DNA of 64,000 nt, from assembly GCA_016713245.1 (NCBI GenBank), contig JADJPM010000004.1, positions 806,001-870,000 of the forward strand. The letters run 5' to 3'. A program made the position numbers and the translations under genes. The stretch's first letter is position 1. Each line of letters opens with the position of its first letter. The stretch is from Verrucomicrobiaceae bacterium. GTDB lineage: Bacteria; Verrucomicrobiota; Verrucomicrobiia; Verrucomicrobiales; Verrucomicrobiaceae. A model generated the notes under the pieces. It made no database searches and had not been told where the DNA came from. It saw only the letters and a program-made list of their open reading frames with translations. Of this stretch, positions 8,218 to 18,006 are shown piece after piece.

Positions 8218-8997
8218 ATGCATTCCATTTCCGGCCAAAACATCGTCATCATGGGCGGCACGACGGGTCTAGGCCTTTCCGCCGCGAAAAAACTCGTCGC
8301 CGCCGGAGTGAACGTCGTCGTCACCAGCCGCACGCAGGCCAATGTGGATGCCGCCTTGGCCGAACTGGGGCCGAATGCCCGAGGCTTCGCCGCCGATGCC
8401 GCCACGCCGGAGGCCGCCGAGCGTGCGGTGGCCATGTTTGATCGACTCGACGCCCTCTACCATGTCGCCGGCGGCAGCGGACGCGCAAAAGGCGACGGCC
8501 CGCTTCACGAACTCACCGACGAAGGCCTCGATTACACGCTCGACCTCAATTTGAAGTCCGTCGTGCTCTCGAATCGCGCCGCCGTGCGGAAATTCATCCA
8601 GCAAGGCACCGGCGGCGTCATCCTCAACATGGCCAGCGTGCTCGGTTACTCGCCCTCGCCCAAATTTTTCGCTTCGCACGCCTACGCTGCGGCAAAAGCG
8701 GGCATCATCGGCTTCAGTAAATCCATCGCCGCCTACTACGCCCCGCAAAACATCCGTGTGAACGTCATCGCCCCCGCTCTCGTCGAGACGCCCATGTCGA
8801 AACGTGCCGCCACCAACGACGACATCATGACCTTCATCAAAACCAAGCAACCCCTCGACGGCGGCCGCATCGGCCATCCCGAAGACTGCGATGCCGCCGC
8901 GCTGCTACTCCTCTCCCCCGATTCCAAATTCATCACCGGCCAAGTCCTCGCCGTCGATGGCGGGTGGAGCGTGAGTGAAGGGCAGATCCATTCGTGA
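8218..8997 (+). CDS. Short-chain dehydrogenase/reductase (SDR)
   Basis: The product is 259 residues and a classical SDR. It has the NAD(P)-binding TGxxxGxG variant IVIMGGTTGLGLSAA at the N-terminus and the NxAG equivalent LYHVAGGSG. The catalytic Ser-Tyr-Lys is S (NMASVLG), then Y and K in HAYAAAKAG. The C-terminal region contains NVIAPALVETPM and the closing GQVLAVDGGW. It probably oxidises or reduces a sugar or sugar acid, given the isomerase upstream and the kinase downstream. ATG 8218 was chosen because it places the Rossmann motif about ten residues in. Confidence 0.88.
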   Translation: MHSISGQNIVIMGGTTGLGLSAAKKLVAAGVNVVVTSRTQANVDAALAELGPNARGFAADAATPEAAERAVAMFDRLDALYHVAGGSGRAKGDGPLHELTDEGLDYTLDLNLKSVVLSNRAAVRKFIQQGTGGVILNMASVLGYSPSPKFFASHAYAAAKAGIIGFSKSIAAYYAPQNIRVNVIAPALVETPMSKRAATNDDIMTFIKTKQPLDGGRIGHPEDCDAAALLLLSPDSKFITGQVLAVDGGWSVSEGQIHS

Positions 8998-9127
8998 GAA
9001 GTAAGATGTGAGATGTCAGAAGTGCTGCTTCCCACGTCTCACATCTGACTTCTAACTTCTAACTTCTAACTTCTCACCTTTCTTGCGACCTCAACTTTGA
9101 ACCCAGAACTCACAACTTTGAACCTCG
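8994..9127. repeat. Heptad-repeat hairpin plus heptad run before the ROK kinase
   Basis: The left arm (8994 to about 9023) is built from TGAGAAG, TAAGATG, TGAGATG and TCAGAAG. The right arm (about 9035-9077) is mostly TAACTTC/TGACTTC units and ends TCTCACC, so the arms pair imperfectly. A second run with the units AACTTTG, AACCCAG, AACTCAC, AACTTTG, AACCTCG spans 9093-9127 and enters the start of the ROK gene. The left arm shares its TNAGANG consensus with the hairpin at 33400-33477. Confidence 0.85.
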
Positions 9128-10014
9128 CCATCGGCATCGACCTCGGCGGCACGAACATCAAAGCCGCACTCGTGGACACCCAATCCGCGAAAACGCTCGC
9201 CACGCTCTCCAAACCCACTCGTGATAGCGAGTTCGAAAACAACAGCCCACGCTTCGCCCTCACCGTGCGTGAGATCGTTCATGAGTTCGAAGCGCAGGCA
9301 GGCTCCCAACTCGCCGTTGGCCTTTCCGCGCCCGGTTTAGCCAATCCAGATGGCAGTTGCATCGAATGGATGCCCGGACGCATGCACGGACTCGAAAAGT
9401 TCAACTGGTCCGCCTTCCTCGAACGCGACTGCCGCGTGCTCAACGACGCCCACGCGGCTCTTCTCGGCGAAGTCTGGGCCGGAGCTGCCAAGAATACGCG
9501 AGACGCCTTCATGCTCACCCTCGGCACCGGCGTGGGCGGAGCGATCTGGACTGGCGGAAGGCTTCTCCAAGGTAAAATCGGCCGAGCCGGCCACCTCGGC
9601 CACATCAGCATCGACACGAACGCTCCACGCGATGACTTCAACACGCCCGGCAGCCTCGAAGACGCCATCGGCAATCAAACCATCGGCCTTCGCGGCGAAG
9701 GCCGCTACGCTACCACCCACGCGCTGCTCGATGCCTATGCCGCGGGCGATGCACACGCCCAAAAAGTCTGGCTTACCTCCGTCCGCCATCTCGCCGCTGC
9801 CATCGCGTCCTTGATCAACGTCCTCGATCCCGAACTCATCATCCTCGGCGGCGGCATCGCCACCGGTGCGAAAGACCTTCTCTTCAAGCCGCTCCAACAA
9901 GCCCTCGACGACTTTGAATGGCGTCCCGGCGGCCACCAAGCCCGCCTAGCTCCAGCGATGCTCGGTGACAGCGCCGGATGCCTCGGTTCCGTTTTCAATC
10001 TCCTTAACGGCTAG
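9118..10014 (+). CDS. ROK family sugar kinase
   Basis: From TTG 9118 the product is 298 residues. It carries the ASKHA phosphate-1 motif AIGIDLGGTNIKAALVD at the N-terminus, the ROK core LGTGVGGAIWTGGRLLQG, GHLGHISID, and the adenosine-side motif ELIILGGGIATG. ROK kinases phosphorylate glucose, N-acetylglucosamine and related hexoses. The usual zinc motif (CxCGxxGCxE) is absent: after GHLGHISID the sequence runs through a Cys-free stretch into NTPGSLEDAIG. No ATG precedes the domain; TTG 9118 lies inside a heptad run and TTG 9097 is the alternative. It is probably in one operon with the SIS gene 20 bases downstream. Confidence 0.87.
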   Translation: MNLAIGIDLGGTNIKAALVDTQSAKTLATLSKPTRDSEFENNSPRFALTVREIVHEFEAQAGSQLAVGLSAPGLANPDGSCIEWMPGRMHGLEKFNWSAFLERDCRVLNDAHAALLGEVWAGAAKNTRDAFMLTLGTGVGGAIWTGGRLLQGKIGRAGHLGHISIDTNAPRDDFNTPGSLEDAIGNQTIGLRGEGRYATTHALLDAYAAGDAHAQKVWLTSVRHLAAAIASLINVLDPELIILGGGIATGAKDLLFKPLQQALDDFEWRPGGHQARLAPAMLGDSAGCLGSVFNLLNG

Positions 10015-10034
10015 GTTCAGAACCCCATTTCTCC

Positions 10035-10814
10035 ATGACTCCAGCACTCCAATACCTCGAAGCATCTCAAGGCCTCCTCAACCGCGTCCGCGACCAACTT
10101 CCGCTCATCCAACAGACCGCCGACATGTTCGCCAAGACGATCCTCGCTGGCCAAATGGTCCATGTCTTCGGCTCCGGCCACAGTCGCATCCTCGTCGAGG
10201 AGATGTGGCCGCGTTACGGCTCGTTTCCGGGCTTCAATCCTATCGTCGAGCTCTCGCTGACCTTCCACAACCTCGTCGTCGGAGCCAATGGCCAGCGTCA
10301 GGCCATGTTCCTCGAAAACGTCAGCGGCTTCGCCAACCGCATCCTCCGCAATTTCGACCTCCAGCCCGGCGACAGCGCCCTCGTCATCTCCAGTGGTGGC
10401 TGCAACGTCGTCCCCGTCGAGATGGCGGAGGAGTTTCAAAAGCGCGGCGTCAAGGTCGCCGCCATCATCAGCACCACGCACAGCGAAGCCAGCACCAGCC
10501 GCCACCGCGACGGCAAGAAGCTCCAGGACTTCTCCGACATCGTCCTCGACACCGGCGCCCCTGTTGGTGATGCCATGGTGAAGATCGAAGGCCTCGAAAC
10601 ACCCGTGGCACCCGGCAGCACCGTCGGTGGCTGCCTCCTCGTGAACGCCATCAAAGCCGAAGTGGCGGATCGTCTCACCAAAGCCGGCCAACCTCCGAAG
10701 GTGCTGACCGCTGGAGCTGTTGTGGGAGCCGAGAAAGCCACGGAGCTGTTTGAAGCCGCGTATGATGAGCACGCGCGGCGGATTTCACGCTACTACGCGG
10801 GTCTCGGCGTCTGA
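10035..10814 (+). CDS. SIS-domain sugar isomerase (UPF0309 type)
   Basis: This 259-residue protein has one SIS phosphosugar-binding fold. It has a helical N-terminus, then MVHVFGSGHSRILVEEMWPRYG, which is the phosphate-binding loop of UPF0309 proteins. These are followed by DSALVISSGGCNVVPVEMA, a KVAAIISTTHS strand-loop and a terminal helix pair. Relatives bind amino-sugar phosphates and act as isomerases, etherases or sensors. With the ROK kinase directly upstream, a kinase-then-isomerase or kinase-then-etherase route for an amino sugar is plausible but not shown. Confidence 0.85.
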   Translation: MTPALQYLEASQGLLNRVRDQLPLIQQTADMFAKTILAGQMVHVFGSGHSRILVEEMWPRYGSFPGFNPIVELSLTFHNLVVGANGQRQAMFLENVSGFANRILRNFDLQPGDSALVISSGGCNVVPVEMAEEFQKRGVKVAAIISTTHSEASTSRHRDGKKLQDFSDIVLDTGAPVGDAMVKIEGLETPVAPGSTVGGCLLVNAIKAEVADRLTKAGQPPKVLTAGAVVGAEKATELFEAAYDEHARRISRYYAGLGV

Positions 10815-10816
10815 CA

Positions 10817-10843
10817 TGTCAGACGGGTCCGACTTGTCCGACT
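10817..10843. repeat. 9-bp tandem repeat after the SIS gene
   Basis: Three units of period 9 (TGTCAGACG, GGTCCGACT, TGTCCGACT) start two bases after the SIS gene stop, within a 100-base gap ahead of the MetE-core gene. Nothing else recognisable is in that gap. Confidence 0.65.
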
Positions 10844-10914
10844 CTGCCGCATCGGTTGTCGTTTGCGGTTCACGCGTGGCATGACGGCCTCGTCTGTCGT
10901 TTCATGGCCGCATC

Positions 10915-11955
10915 ATGAAATCCCAACCGCTTCGCACCTCCGTCATCGGCAGTTATCCGTTTCCGGGCTGGCTTGAATTCTCCGCGCAGCATCTCAGCAG
11001 CTTCGGCACGGCCGACATCGCCGAAATGCAGGACGATGCGGCGCAGGTGGCGATTCAGGATCAAATTGCCGCCGGGCTCGATGTCATCACGGATGGCGAG
11101 CAGACGCGTTTTGACTTCAACTTGAGCTTTTACGGCTTCATCGAAGGCATCGCGCTCGAACCGGCCAGCCCGCGACGCTTTGGGCCGCCGGCGCACGATC
11201 AACGTGGCAAACACGAGATCGTCGGCGAACTGCGTGCGCCGCGTGGACTCGGCGCGGTGGAGGAATTTCAGCGTTTGCAGCGTCTCGCAGGCCACACCGG
11301 CAAACGCCTCAAAGTGTCCGTGCCCGGCCCTTACACGCTCAGCGGCCGACTTTCGCCAAATGAGCGCTACAAAGACCGCTACGCCATCACCGAGGCCTTG
11401 CTGCCCATCGTGAACAAAGAGATCGCCGACCTCGTCGCCGCGGGCGCAGAGGAAATCTGCGTCGATGAGCCTAGCATGAGCTGCTACGGCTACCGCGAGG
11501 ACACGAAACGCTTCGTGGACATCTTCAATCGCACCGTCGCCAGCGGTTACGGCAAGGCCCGCATCTGCACGCACCTCTGCTTTGGCAATTTCAAAGGCCA
11601 TCCCGTCGGCTGGCGCAAATACGCGCCGCTCTTTCCCGCCTTCCTCGATCTCCACTGCGATGAAGTCCACGTCGAGATGGCGAATCGCGAATACGCCGAG
11701 CTCGATGTCATCAAACCGATGTCCGAGCGCTACGACGTCGCCGTCGGCATCATTGATGTGAAGAGCTACCACATCGAAACGCCTGAGCAGATCGCCGATG
11801 CGGTGCGCGCCTGCTTGAAGCATGCGCCTGCCGAAAAACTCGTCTTTGCCCCCGATTGCGGTCTCTCCCAAACCGCCCGCTGGGCCGCGAAGAAGAAACT
11901 CGCCAGCATGTGCGCTGGTGTGGAGATCGTGAAGAAGGAACTCGGGCTGGCCTGA
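10915..11955 (+). CDS. MetE catalytic-domain protein (core-MetE-like)
   Basis: The 346-residue protein corresponds to the C-terminal barrel of cobalamin-independent methionine synthase, without the N-terminal half. Zinc ligands are visible as His220 and Cys222 (THLCFGN), Glu254 (EVHVEMANRE) and Cys315 (PDCGLSQ). DEPSM and VSVPGPYTLSG are also conserved. Such short proteins use corrinoid or other methyl donors, or act on other thiols; which applies here is unknown. ATG 10915 directly precedes the SVIGSYPFPGW opening typical of the family. It is convergent with the metallopeptidase gene across a palindrome. Confidence 0.82.
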   Translation: MKSQPLRTSVIGSYPFPGWLEFSAQHLSSFGTADIAEMQDDAAQVAIQDQIAAGLDVITDGEQTRFDFNLSFYGFIEGIALEPASPRRFGPPAHDQRGKHEIVGELRAPRGLGAVEEFQRLQRLAGHTGKRLKVSVPGPYTLSGRLSPNERYKDRYAITEALLPIVNKEIADLVAAGAEEICVDEPSMSCYGYREDTKRFVDIFNRTVASGYGKARICTHLCFGNFKGHPVGWRKYAPLFPAFLDLHCDEVHVEMANREYAELDVIKPMSERYDVAVGIIDVKSYHIETPEQIADAVRACLKHAPAEKLVFAPDCGLSQTARWAAKKKLASMCAGVEIVKKELGLA

Positions 11956-11980
11956 GCCAATCCATCTCTCGCTCCCCCCG

Positions 11981-12006
11981 TAGCGGCAAACGTCAGTTTG
12001 CCGACT
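11981..12006. repeat. REP-like palindrome, copy 2 (possible bidirectional terminator)
   Basis: Perfect 8-bp arms CGGCAAAC (11984-11991) and GTTTGCCG (11996-12003) have a 4-base loop and sit between two convergent genes. The leader GTAGCGG is shared with the palindrome at 319-344. No T-run follows, so terminator function is only a possibility. Confidence 0.5.
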
Positions 12007-12020
12007 GGAAGCGCCCCAAC

Positions 12021-14144
12021 CTACCTCCGCAGCATCTGAATGATCTGCTGCTCCATGGCAGTGACATCCGCGCCGAGGTGTTTTTGCAGCAGGAGCCGGG
12101 TGAGCCTTGCCCTTGCCTCTTGTTTGGCCACGCCATCCTCTTCATCATAATCCACGGCACCGTCCTCCCGTTTCCATTCCGCGGGAAACTCCTCGCTGAA
12201 GGCGCGGTAGAGTTCCAGCAGCCGCTTCTCGCCAAACACCTTCGCGATCCAGCCGACAGCGTAAGCACTGAGCATGTAGCGGCTATGCAAGGTGAGAGGG
12301 TCATCTTTCTCGCGACGCAGCGTGCCATGCCGAGTCAGCTCCACGAGGCTGGTGCCACGAGCCATCGCATCTCGCAGCAGATCCGGCCGTTCCGTGAAGC
12401 GTTCGGAGGAAAAATAGACCGCCGCACCTTCCACGAGCCATCCCGGCGTCCACGGACGTGACCACTCGCCGAGCGCCAAATGCGTGAGTTCATGCTCCAT
12501 CGTGATCTGCTGCTGGTTTCCGCGATCGGCAAAGGCCTGATGGCTCTTCACCCCGGCGTTGTTTGCATACATGGCGAGGTTGTAAGTCTGCAGCTTGCCG
12601 TTCTCGACGATCGTCACACCGGGTGCCGCACCCGCCGCCATGCCGGGATCAGCCCCGCTGAGGATTTGAAAATCACCTTCATCGGAGCAATGAAAGGCCA
12701 CATAGGTGGCACTCATCGGCAGACCCGCCGCGAGCAGATGATCGTAGGCCTCCTCGAGCTGGGCGGACATCACCTGCGCCTGCCGCGCATCCTGCGCTGT
12801 GTCCTTGTGCACCACGAGGATGCGATGGCTGGCATGTACGCGGTCGTAACCACGGCTCCAAAAGGGCGGCCCATGCGGAAAGGTGAGCGCCTTGACCTTC
12901 CAGCTTCCCTCGCCGGTGGCCTGCATGCGGGCATACATCGGGATGTAGAAGGCATTCGTGCCGCGATGACCTTTGAGCCGGTAATTCATGCGCAGACTCA
13001 CCACACGCAGCTCGCCGTTTTCGAGGTCCATGCTTTGCGAATCAAACGGCCGGATGTCCACGCTCTCAAAGGCCATGCGGCCGAGGTTCTGAAATAGCTC
13101 CGGCTCCTTCTCCACCTCGAAAAGCTTCCGCGCCTCGTCGAGGCGGCCCTCGGTGAGGGATTTGGATACGCCCGCCCAAAAGGTCGTCACATGGTCAAAG
13201 AGCTTCTGCTCCGCCAGCGAGTGCATGCGAGCGGCGGTGAAGGTGGGCGTTTGCTTGTTCGCATGATCCACCTTCCACAGGCCTTCTTTGGCATCAAAGA
13301 GCAGCGGCAGTTTCGGATAGCCGGGAAACCAGAACCACAGTCGCGAGGCTGCATGCGGATGCGGCATGGCAAAGCGCAGGATGCCGCGATTCTCCACGCC
13401 CGGCGGCCACACACCCGGCGGCGCGATGCGGTCCACAATGCCGCCGCGCACCTCGAGCACCGCCAGCTTTTGCCCGTCGCTACCTAGCAGACGCGCCTCA
13501 TCGCCTTTCGGGCAACGATCGAGCTGGATGGCGTAGCGGGCGATGTTGCTGAAGACCATCTCCAGCATCAGCGATCCATCGGCGCAGCGCATCTGGCCGA
13601 GGCGCAGGCCCACGTTTTGATTGCCCGCATTCAGCGGCTCCAGCGCCGCGCCGAGGTCCATCGTCTTGCCCTCTGCCAGCGAGAGATCCGGCGGGGTAAA
13701 AGCCATCTGGTCATTCAGCAGAAATTTCAGCGGCGCATGCGTCTCCACATCCAGTACCGTGATCTCATCCAGATCCTCCTCCGACCAGGGAAAGCTCAGC
13801 ACGGTAAAGACCGCCTCCTGTGGAAACAGCATGGCCGCGGCGCTTTCCCGCCATCCCGCGCCCGCCTCTGCGCAGGCCACGTTTCCTCCACCCGTCGCCT
13901 TCCGCAGATGAATCAGGCTCGCCTCCATCGGGGCTGGCAGCGCCACCGGCTCCATCGTCTGGTTTTGCAGGCCCACCCGCAGTTTCAGCAGGCCATTCGC
14001 ATGCTCCGCCGTGCTCAGCAGCAGGAGAAATCCGCTTTGACGGAGTGATTTCGGCTGCGCCGCGCCGCCCAGCCGCCAGCAGCGACTCTCCGCCGCGTGC
14101 AGACGAGGCGTGAGAAAAAGCAGCGCGAGGAGGATGGATCGCAT
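12021..14144 (-). CDS. Secreted HExxH metallopeptidase-like protein
   Basis: The product is 707 residues with a signal peptide (MRSILLALLFLTPRLHAAES). The first 400 or so residues are beta-rich and unrecognised. The C-terminal third has a gluzincin-type site: His551-Glu552-Leu-Thr-His555 with a downstream Glu572 in WLVEGAAVYF, matching the peptidase MA-like pattern HExxH...(W/G)xxEG. It is followed by a helical region with YAVGWIAKVFGEKRLLELYR. It is probably a periplasmic or outer-surface zinc peptidase; the substrate is unknown. The start at 14144 is fixed by the signal peptide, although the frame runs on antisense to the next gene. Confidence 0.8.
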   Translation of the reverse strand: MRSILLALLFLTPRLHAAESRCWRLGGAAQPKSLRQSGFLLLLSTAEHANGLLKLRVGLQNQTMEPVALPAPMEASLIHLRKATGGGNVACAEAGAGWRESAAAMLFPQEAVFTVLSFPWSEEDLDEITVLDVETHAPLKFLLNDQMAFTPPDLSLAEGKTMDLGAALEPLNAGNQNVGLRLGQMRCADGSLMLEMVFSNIARYAIQLDRCPKGDEARLLGSDGQKLAVLEVRGGIVDRIAPPGVWPPGVENRGILRFAMPHPHAASRLWFWFPGYPKLPLLFDAKEGLWKVDHANKQTPTFTAARMHSLAEQKLFDHVTTFWAGVSKSLTEGRLDEARKLFEVEKEPELFQNLGRMAFESVDIRPFDSQSMDLENGELRVVSLRMNYRLKGHRGTNAFYIPMYARMQATGEGSWKVKALTFPHGPPFWSRGYDRVHASHRILVVHKDTAQDARQAQVMSAQLEEAYDHLLAAGLPMSATYVAFHCSDEGDFQILSGADPGMAAGAAPGVTIVENGKLQTYNLAMYANNAGVKSHQAFADRGNQQQITMEHELTHLALGEWSRPWTPGWLVEGAAVYFSSERFTERPDLLRDAMARGTSLVELTRHGTLRREKDDPLTLHSRYMLSAYAVGWIAKVFGEKRLLELYRAFSEEFPAEWKREDGAVDYDEEDGVAKQEARARLTRLLLQKHLGADVTAMEQQIIQMLRR

Positions 14145-14261
14145 CGCGGTTTTTTTAACTCGAATCACCGTCACGCGCCACTCTTTGAAACATCTTCCCC
14201 GCTCGCCGGGTATGAGGTTGACACGTTTCCGGCCCACCGCTGGAATGCAGCACTCTCCACC

Positions 14262-15299
14262 ATGAAAAAATACAACGTCGGCATCATCGGATACGGCTGG
14301 GCGGCCACCGCCCATATCGAAGCGATCAATAAAACCACCCAGGGCCAGGTCACGGCCATCTATTCCTCGCGGAAGCTCGACGATGCCGAGCTCAGCGCCA
14401 AGCACGGCGGCCAGATCAAGAGCTACCAGAGCATCGATGCCATGCTCGCCGATCCGTCCATCCATGTTGTGGACATCACCAGCTACCCCAGCCAGCACCG
14501 CGATCAGGCCATCGCCGCCGCGAACGCCAAAAAGCACATCATCCTCGAAAAGCCGATGGCGAACAGCCTCCAGGAAGTGCGTGAAATCACCGCCGCCGCG
14601 AAGTCCAATGGCGTGCAGGGCTGCGTCTGCTTCGAGTGCCGCTTCTCGAACCAGTTCACCGTCACCAAGGCCCTCATTAATGAAGGCCTGCTCGGCAGCC
14701 TGCATTACGGCGAAGTCGATTATTACCACGGCATCGGGCCTTGGTATGGCCAGTTCCGCTGGAACACCGGCAAGAAAGACGGCGGCAGCGCCCTCCTCAC
14801 CGCCGGCTGCCATGCCCTCGATGCCCTCCTCATGATGATGGGCAGCGAAGTCGAGAGCGTCTCCTCCTTCTCCACCCGCAGCAGCAGCGAGATCTTCAAG
14901 CCCTACGAATACGACACCAGCAGCACCACCATCATCCGCTTCAAAAACGGCGCTGTCGGCAAATCCGCCGCCATCGTGGACTGCCTGCAACCCTACTACT
15001 TCCACACCCACCTCTGCGGCAGCCAGGGCAGCCTCCTCGACGACAAATTCCACTCGATGAAGCTCCACACCGACAAGCACGCCTGGAGCAAGCTCTCCAT
15101 GAAGATGCTCGACTCCGGCGACGTGAGCGATCACCCCTACCAGAGCCAATTCCAGGCCTTCTTCGATGCCCTCGATGCTGGCAAGCCCATGCCCCTCACC
15201 AGCTTCGAGGAATCCCAAAAGTCCTTCGAAGTCATCTTCGCCGCCGACAAGAGCGCCGAGCAAGGCGGCCGCCCCGTCAAAATCAGCGAACTCGCCTGA
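14262..15299 (+). CDS. Gfo/Idh/MocA family oxidoreductase
   Basis: The 345-residue protein has an N-terminal Rossmann fold (NVGIIGYGWAATAH). It contains the EKP motif (HIILEKPMANS) that carries the catalytic-region lysine, and an alpha/beta C-terminal domain with GCHALDALLMMMG. Family members oxidise or reduce sugars and inositols with NAD(P). There is no signal peptide, unlike many paralogues in this phylum. It diverges from the metallopeptidase across about 117 bases and is followed by a strong terminator, so it is probably monocistronic. Confidence 0.9.
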   Translation: MKKYNVGIIGYGWAATAHIEAINKTTQGQVTAIYSSRKLDDAELSAKHGGQIKSYQSIDAMLADPSIHVVDITSYPSQHRDQAIAAANAKKHIILEKPMANSLQEVREITAAAKSNGVQGCVCFECRFSNQFTVTKALINEGLLGSLHYGEVDYYHGIGPWYGQFRWNTGKKDGGSALLTAGCHALDALLMMMGSEVESVSSFSTRSSSEIFKPYEYDTSSTTIIRFKNGAVGKSAAIVDCLQPYYFHTHLCGSQGSLLDDKFHSMKLHTDKHAWSKLSMKMLDSGDVSDHPYQSQFQAFFDALDAGKPMPLTSFEESQKSFEVIFAADKSAEQGGRPVKISELA

Positions 15300-15320
15300 T
15301 CCATCTCCCCAGACCTCCAC

Positions 15321-15356
15321 CGCCCGCCGTGTCACCCACGGCGGGCGGTTTTGTTT
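15321..15356 (+). terminator. Rho-independent terminator of the Gfo/Idh/MocA gene
   Basis: An 11-bp perfect stem, CGCCCGCCGTG (15321-15331) with CACGGCGGGCG (15337-15347), is followed by the T-rich tail GTTTTGTTTT. It starts 21 bases after the stop codon. Confidence 0.9.
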
Positions 15357-15366
15357 TCTGGATTTG

Positions 15367-15733
15367 GAACACGAATCCAAGCCGAATGGGAACCAAATGG
15401 CCACGAAGGGGGGGCAGAGACATTTGCGGCCATTCGTTTCCATTCGTTTTCATTCGCGTTGAATCCGAATGCCCCGGCCCCGAGCATTCATGTTTTTGGA
15501 ACACGAATCCAAGCCAAATGGGAACCGAATGACCGCGAATGAGGACCAGCGACATTCGCGGCCATTCTTTTACATTCGTTTTCATTCGCGTTGCATTTGT
15601 CCCGCCTGGAGCCTTGCGAGATCTCTTTTGAACACGAATCCAAGCCGAATGGGAACCGAATGACCTCAAAGAGCTAGCCAGAGGCATTCGCGGTCATTCT
15701 TCCTCATTCGTTTTCATTCGCGTTGAATCCCGG
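15367..15733. repeat. Three tandem ~131-bp repeats
   Basis: Copies start at about 15367, 15499 and 15630 with the same opening GAACACGAATCCAAGCC. Within each copy a left half (units around GAATGGGAACCGAATG) and a right half (CATTCGCGGCCATTC, ending TTTCATTCGCGTTG) are complementary, so each copy can fold. They fill the gap between the terminator and the TPP riboswitch. Open frames across them encode only repetitive peptide and are not genes. Confidence 0.92.
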
Positions 15734-15786
15734 TTCCCTCCCGAAAACCCCGTTGACGAACCGCCTCCCGCCCCGACTATCCGCCG

Positions 15787-15882
15787 TCACGACAGGGGCG
15801 TCCCACCGCAGGGACTGAGACGGATTTTCCTATTCGAACCCTCCGAACCTGATGCGGGTCATGCCGCCGAAGGGAGTTCGCT
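15787..15882 (+). promoter_or_regulatory. TPP riboswitch (THI element) upstream of thiC
   Basis: The aptamer signatures are present in order: an AGGGGCG box near 15794, the thi-box ACTGAGAC near 15824, then ACCCTCCGAACCTGATGCGG and the closing GAAGGGAG (15870-15877). These match the thiamine-pyrophosphate aptamer cores. It lies about 75 bases upstream of thiC, the usual place for ligand-dependent repression in a thiamine operon. I cannot tell from sequence alone whether the switch acts on transcription or translation; no clear terminator hairpin lies between it and the gene. Confidence 0.95.
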
Positions 15883-15919
15883 CGGAGGTATCTCAGTTCA
15901 CGGCCACAGGCCGCCCCAA

Positions 15920-15947
15920 CCAAGAACGAAGAACCACGAACCAAGAA
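15920..15947 (+). repeat. Heptad run just upstream of thiC
   Basis: Four 7-mers (CCAAGAA, CGAAGAA, CCACGAA, CCAAGAA) end 11 bases before ATG 15959, between the TPP aptamer and the start codon. The run occupies the position where a ribosome-binding site would be and is purine-rich. Confidence 0.7.
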
Positions 15948-15958
15948 CTTTCCCCGAC

Positions 15959-17950
<1,992 letters not shown>

Positions 17951-18006
17951 CAACAACAACGGTTTGAGACGTAAAAGTCGACTCATCGTTTTGCTGCTCG
18001 ATCGCC

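Noticed and set aside
14145..15443. Upstream extension of the HExxH protein frame
   Set aside because: Antisense to the Gfo/Idh/MocA gene; a signal peptide marks the start at 14144.
15367..15733. CRISPR array
   Set aside because: Units are about 131 bp, only three, with no spacers of regular length and no cas genes.
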